NCBI GenBank assembly: GCA_025057335.1
Contig: JANWXG010000103.1
Location: 1-8,347, forward strand
Length of the DNA stretch: 8,347 nt
Origin: a bacterium
Lineage (GTDB): Bacteria > Armatimonadota > HRBIN16
Direction: 5' to 3'
In this document: in pieces, positions 6,370-8,347 of the stretch
Numbering within the stretch: position 1 is the first letter of the stretch
How the letters are laid out: each line of letters opens with the position of its first letter
Program-made: the position numbers and the translations under genes
The notes under the pieces: generated by a model
Databases searched by the model: none
Seen by the model: the letters and a program-made list of their open reading frames with translations, nothing else
Told to the model about the DNA's origin: nothing

Positions 6370-6459
6370 GCGCATGTCAGTGCGCTGCTACAAGCAGAGA
6401 AGTTTGTAGTGAAGCACGTCAGTGCTTCTAACAGGGGGAACATACAGCGCGTGAGCGCT
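6370..6459. repeat. Block of small palindromes upstream of the TPR-hsp20-lon cluster
   Basis: Three palindromes lie here: GCGCA/TGCGC (6370-6374, 6381-6385), GAAGCAC/GTGCTTC with loop GTCA (6411-6428) and AGCGC/GCGCT with loop GTGA (6446-6459). The first two share GCAYGTCAGTGC (6372-6383 and 6414-6425, 42 bases apart). The third has the related GCGCGTGAGCGC (6447-6458). A further hairpin, CTACAA (6388-6393) with TTGTAG (6404-6409), can extend through GTGC (6380-6383) and GCAC (6414-6417), competing with its neighbours. This could be an operator array, an RNA leader structure or another dispersed repeat. Confidence 0.55.
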
Positions 6460-6484
6460 TGCAGCAAGGGAGGAGGGAAGGCAG

Positions 6485-7084
6485 ATGCAAGATGCTACCC
6501 GGCGCGCGTTGATACTGGCGGTATGTGGAGCGGTGGTGATTGCCGTCGTCCTCGGACTGCGGCAAATGGGTTTCTTTCGCAGCGCACAGGCTCGCGCCAA
6601 TGAGGAGTTTCGGCTGAGTGACCTGGCACACCACAACAATGACCCCGAAGCTGCCATCCGCCACATGCAAAACGCGGTCAAGCTAGACCCTCACTTTGTG
6701 GAGGCGCGCGAAGGGCTCGCTGCCCTGTACGACCAGCATCGGGGGATGGAGCATGCCGTAGCGGAGTACGAGCGTGCCATTCGCGAAGACCCGCAAAACG
6801 AGGCACGCTACTGTTATCGCATTGCCCAGCTCTACTTCCTATATCGCCAGTGGCAGCCCGCCTTGGAGTGGGCTCGACGCGCGCAAAAGCTGCAACCCGA
6901 CGACCATCACGTGCAACGCATCATCGGCTTCTGCCTGGAACGACAGAACAAGTGGCAGGAAGCCGAGCAGCATTGGAACAGCTTGCTTCAGAAAGACCCC
7001 GGAAATACGGATGTGCAGCGTAGCCTAGAAAGGGTGCGGCGACATCTGGCAAAAGTAAAACCACACAATGCAAAGGGAGGGTAG
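6485..7084 (+). CDS. Membrane-anchored TPR-repeat protein
   Basis: A 199-residue protein. Residues 8-25 form one hydrophobic segment after a short basic N-terminus (MQDATRR), so it is most likely a signal anchor with the rest facing outside the cytoplasm. A cleaved signal peptide or the reverse topology cannot be excluded. Tetratricopeptide-like repeats follow at about 38-70, 71-104, 105-138 and 139-172, visible from repeated A..Y..AI..DP patterns (AVKLDPH, AIREDPQ, AQKLQPD, LLQKDPG). The C-terminal tail is basic. TPR domains bind protein partners, and no catalytic motif is seen. ATG 6485 is preceded by AGGAGGG (6471-6477) with a 7-base gap. The hsp20 gene begins 6 bases after its stop, so co-translation with the chaperone and Lon genes is likely. 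I do not recognise a specific family. Confidence 0.85.
   Translation: MQDATRRALILAVCGAVVIAVVLGLRQMGFFRSAQARANEEFRLSDLAHHNNDPEAAIRHMQNAVKLDPHFVEAREGLAALYDQHRGMEHAVAEYERAIREDPQNEARYCYRIAQLYFLYRQWQPALEWARRAQKLQPDDHHVQRIIGFCLERQNKWQEAEQHWNSLLQKDPGNTDVQRSLERVRRHLAKVKPHNAKGG
7073..7081 (+). promoter_or_regulatory. Ribosome binding site supporting the hsp20 GTG start
   Basis: AAGGGAGGG at 7073-7081 overlaps the end of the TPR gene and lies 9 bases before GTG 7091. It supports that start over the later ATG codons at about 7124-7138. Confidence 0.55.
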
Positions 7085-7090
7085 GCGGAG

Positions 7091-7570
7091 GTGTTTCGCA
7101 ACTACCGTGACATCTTGCGACAGATGGAGATGGAGATGCAACGGCTCTCGGATGAGGCGTTGCTCAGTGTCTTCGGTCCGCTGGGGGCGACCGAACGGTT
7201 TTGGCAACCCCCCGTCGATGTGTGCGAGACCGAAGACGCGCTCATCGTCAAAGCGGAAATTGCAGGAGTACAACCTGACCGCATCAGCGTGTCACTCTCT
7301 TCAGACAACAGGGTGCTAGTCATTTCGGGAATGCGTACGGAAGAGGAGGAAGAGCGCCGTGCGCGCGTGCGCTGTTACCAGCTGGAAATCTATTATGGTC
7401 CCTTTGAGCGCCATATCACACTCCCCCCTGACATCCCTATCGAGCGCGAGGATATCTCCGCTACCTATCGTAATGGCGTGCTGACCGTGCGCATCCCCAA
7501 GCGAGTGCATCCGGAGATGCCTGCAGTCCGACGCATCCCCATCACGCAAAGCGAGACCGAGAGCGACTAA
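7091..7570 (+). CDS. hsp20: Hsp20 / alpha-crystallin family small heat-shock protein
   Basis: An ATP-independent holdase that binds unfolding proteins in the cytosol, usually as oligomers. The protein has 159 residues, a typical length. A short N-terminal arm (1-40) is followed by the alpha-crystallin domain (about 41-140), opening at PPVDVCETEDALIVKAEIAGV. It holds the FERHITLPPDI strand (105-115) and the family signature NGVLTVRIPK (128-137). The C-terminal IPI (149-151) is the I-x-I motif that docks into neighbouring subunits. An acidic run (EEEEE, 84-88) lies in the loop before the dimerisation strand. It starts with GTG, 6 bases after the TPR gene, and lon follows after 22 bases. No CIRCE-type operator is seen upstream of the cluster. 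Confidence 0.93.
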   Translation: MFRNYRDILRQMEMEMQRLSDEALLSVFGPLGATERFWQPPVDVCETEDALIVKAEIAGVQPDRISVSLSSDNRVLVISGMRTEEEEERRARVRCYQLEIYYGPFERHITLPPDIPIEREDISATYRNGVLTVRIPKRVHPEMPAVRRIPITQSETESD

Positions 7571-7592
7571 CTACGAAAGCGAGGGAGAAGCG

Positions 7593-8347
7593 ATGGCGGA
7601 CGAAGAGACCCCTGTCAGAACTAGCCACGAGGGCGAAAAAGACCTCCGCATGGAGATACCCGAGATACTGAACCTGCTGCCGTTGCGCGATACGGTGGTC
7701 TTCCCCGTGCTCATCGTACCTATCGCCGTCGGCAGGGAAAGCTCCATCAAGCTCATAGACGACTCCGTAGTCGGAGGCAACCGCATCATCGGCGTGGTGG
7801 CGATGAAAGACCCGACGGTGGAGGCGCCTACTCTGGATGACGTATACCCTGTGGGTACCGCCGTCGTCATCCGCATGATGGGCAAAATGCCCGACGGCAT
7901 CCGCTTGATAGCACAGGGCATCAGCCGCATCGAGATACTGGAAGCCGTGCAGACCCAGCCCTACCTGCGCGTGCGCGTGCGAGTCGTACCCGAGCCTGCA
8001 CAAATCAGTGAAGAGGATAGCCTTGAGATCGAAGCGCTGCGCCGCAGCATCGCCGACTCCTTCCAGAAAGTAGTGCAGATGTCGCCCAACTTGCCAGATG
8101 AACTGGCGGGCATCCCGCTGAACGTCACCGAACCACATGTGCTGACCGACCTAGTGGCGGCGCACTTGCCCCTTTCCATCCCAGATAAGCAAAAGATTCT
8201 GGAGACCTTTGACCTCAAGGAGCGCATGCGCCTGCTGCTGCAGATGCTAGCGCGCGAACTAGAGGTGCTGGAGCTGGGCAGCAAACTGCAATCAGAGGTG
8301 CACTCCGAACTCAGCAAGACGCAGCGCGAATACTACCTGCGTGAGCA
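7593..8347 (+). CDS. lon: ATP-dependent Lon protease, N-terminal part (3' partial)
   Basis: Lon is a cytosolic AAA+ serine protease that degrades misfolded and regulatory proteins. The frame is open from ATG 7593 to the window edge with no stop, giving 251 complete residues, so the ATPase and Ser-Lys protease domains lie beyond. The visible part is the Lon N-terminal substrate-binding domain: LLPLRDTVVFPVLIVPIAVGRE (28-49), the GIRLIAQGISRIEI segment (102-115), and the helical stretch ending in SELSKTQREYYLRE (238-251), which leads into the ATPase domain. ATG 7593 is supported by AGGGAG (7582-7587) with a 5-base gap. The first 25 residues are a polar extension before the domain. It follows hsp20 by 22 bases, forming a chaperone-protease unit. 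Confidence 0.95.
   Translation, partial: MADEETPVRTSHEGEKDLRMEIPEILNLLPLRDTVVFPVLIVPIAVGRESSIKLIDDSVVGGNRIIGVVAMKDPTVEAPTLDDVYPVGTAVVIRMMGKMPDGIRLIAQGISRIEILEAVQTQPYLRVRVRVVPEPAQISEEDSLEIEALRRSIADSFQKVVQMSPNLPDELAGIPLNVTEPHVLTDLVAAHLPLSIPDKQKILETFDLKERMRLLLQMLARELEVLELGSKLQSEVHSELSKTQREYYLRE

Noticed and set aside
6354..6484. CIRCE (HrcA) operator or sigma-32-type promoter for the heat-shock genes
   Set aside because: No TTAGCACTC-N9-GAGTGCTAA pattern and no convincing CTTGAA/CCCCAT pair were found. The palindromes present have different sequences.

Overview
This is a GC-rich bacterial segment (roughly 60% by eye) that is almost fully coding. All supported genes lie on the + strand. Shine-Dalgarno sites are strong (AGGAG/GGGAGG types) and GTG and TTG starts are used. 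The gene order asd-dapA-RNase J also occurs in Bacillus (dapA next to rnjB). Together with the arginine- and glutamate-rich proteins and the short dispersed intergenic repeats, this would fit a deep-branching, possibly thermophilic lineage such as Armatimonadota or a Firmicutes relative. That placement is inference, because the window has no rRNA or other marker that fixes the taxon.

Layout. (1) 1-1478: the 3' part of a fused 2-oxo acid dehydrogenase E1 gene, with the alpha-subunit C-terminus joined in frame to a complete beta subunit. (2) 1577-2320: a HAD-superfamily hydrolase with a TTG start. (3) 2325-6042: a probable operon with a clear sigma-70-type promoter, encoding aspartate-semialdehyde dehydrogenase (asd), 4-hydroxy-tetrahydrodipicolinate synthase (dapA) and ribonuclease J; the last two overlap by 4 bases. 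(4) 6043-6484: a 442-base gene-free stretch packed with two families of dispersed inverted repeats, one long hairpin and a block of small palindromes. (5) 6485-8347: a tightly packed protein-quality-control cluster of a membrane-anchored TPR protein, an Hsp20 small heat-shock protein and the N-terminal part of Lon protease, which runs off the window.

How the genes work together. asd and dapA catalyse consecutive steps from aspartyl phosphate towards diaminopimelate and lysine, and RNase J is co-transcribed with them by conserved synteny rather than by obvious pathway logic. Hsp20 holds unfolding proteins and Lon degrades them, so their operon-like spacing suggests a stress or proteostasis unit in which the TPR protein could be a membrane-linked adaptor (inference).

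Most of the window is ordinary housekeeping sequence. The parts most worth a second look are the E1 alpha/beta fusion with a possible internal beta start, the HAD protein lacking the usual second aspartate, the layered repeats at 6056-6353, and the spaced palindromes just upstream of the TPR-hsp20-lon cluster.
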